Origin: Periplaneta americana
Taxonomy: Eukaryota; Arthropoda; Insecta; Blattodea; Blattidae
Direction of reading: 5' to 3'
Assembly (NCBI RefSeq): GCF_040183065.1
Contig: NC_091122.1
Span: forward strand, 154,588,455 to 154,652,454
DNA: 64,000 nt
Within the stretch, counting starts at the first letter, position 1. The number at the start of each line of letters is the position of its first letter. The position numbers were made by a program, and so were the translations under genes. This document shows, piece after piece, positions 63,881-64,000 of this stretch. The notes beneath the pieces are model-generated. The model was given only the letters and a program-made list of their open reading frames with translations. It was not told where the DNA came from and did no database searches.

Positions 63881-64000
63881 ACTGTCTCTGGGCAGAAATT
63901 CAACATACTGTTGAAACGTAATGACATCAATTACCATAATCAGAAAACAATGAGATGCTAGGGGGTTAACAATGAATGTAAAAAAGAAACAATAATATTG

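Overview
The window looks like an insect nuclear genome, probably a cockroach or termite relative. This is an inference from the spliced genes, the AT-rich DNA and the repeats: several tRNA-derived SINE families, cockroach-type LINE tails, mariner, hAT and Penelope-like remnants, and many (ATT)n and (GATA)n tracts. Nothing bacterial or viral is visible: no operons, CRISPR arrays or phage genes.

Two multi-exon host genes explain the non-repetitive coding signal, and they converge. Plus strand, 1895-36103: the 3' part of an ADAMTS or ADAMTS-like secreted matrix protein. Eight exons have matching phases and give a TSP1 repeat, Cys-rich region, spacer, three more TSP1 repeats, a PLAC domain and a stop. 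The 5' part, including any protease domain, lies left of the window. One of its introns appears to be of the rare GC-AG type.

Minus strand, 61046-39086: a complete SLC13-family (INDY/NaCT-like) membrane transporter. I assembled 13 coding exons by hand; every junction keeps phase and the product is 571 residues. Its second SNT-type substrate/sodium motif is replaced by Asp-Ser-Val, so it may be an atypical or sodium-independent carrier.

The rest is mostly repeats, nearly all inside introns. Left part (1-15 kb): an ATTT-rich array, MITEs, SINEs, a 1.1 kb dispersed element with a 14-bp target duplication, a 32-bp minisatellite and a non-autonomous hAT element. Middle (15-32 kb): an intact 494-aa BED-finger hAT transposase ORF, a Penelope-like remnant, a deleted mariner, SINEs, LINE tails, and a nearly intact DUF4817/IS630-type transposon with one premature stop. 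Intergenic region (36-39 kb): a degenerate ACACAATATGAC array with a hAT insertion, then a truncated mariner ending about 80 bp from the SLC13 stop codon. SLC13 introns: a TIR element rich in a TGATATGGCC motif, several LINE 3' ends, a foldback element, a 3.5 kb hAT-like element enclosing a 2.4 kb 37-bp minisatellite with higher-order repeats, a 1.6 kb GATA-family tract, and an R2-like fragment that seems to supply one SLC13 splice acceptor.

Exon boundaries come from reading splice consensus, phase and family resemblance by eye. No alignment or expression data were available.
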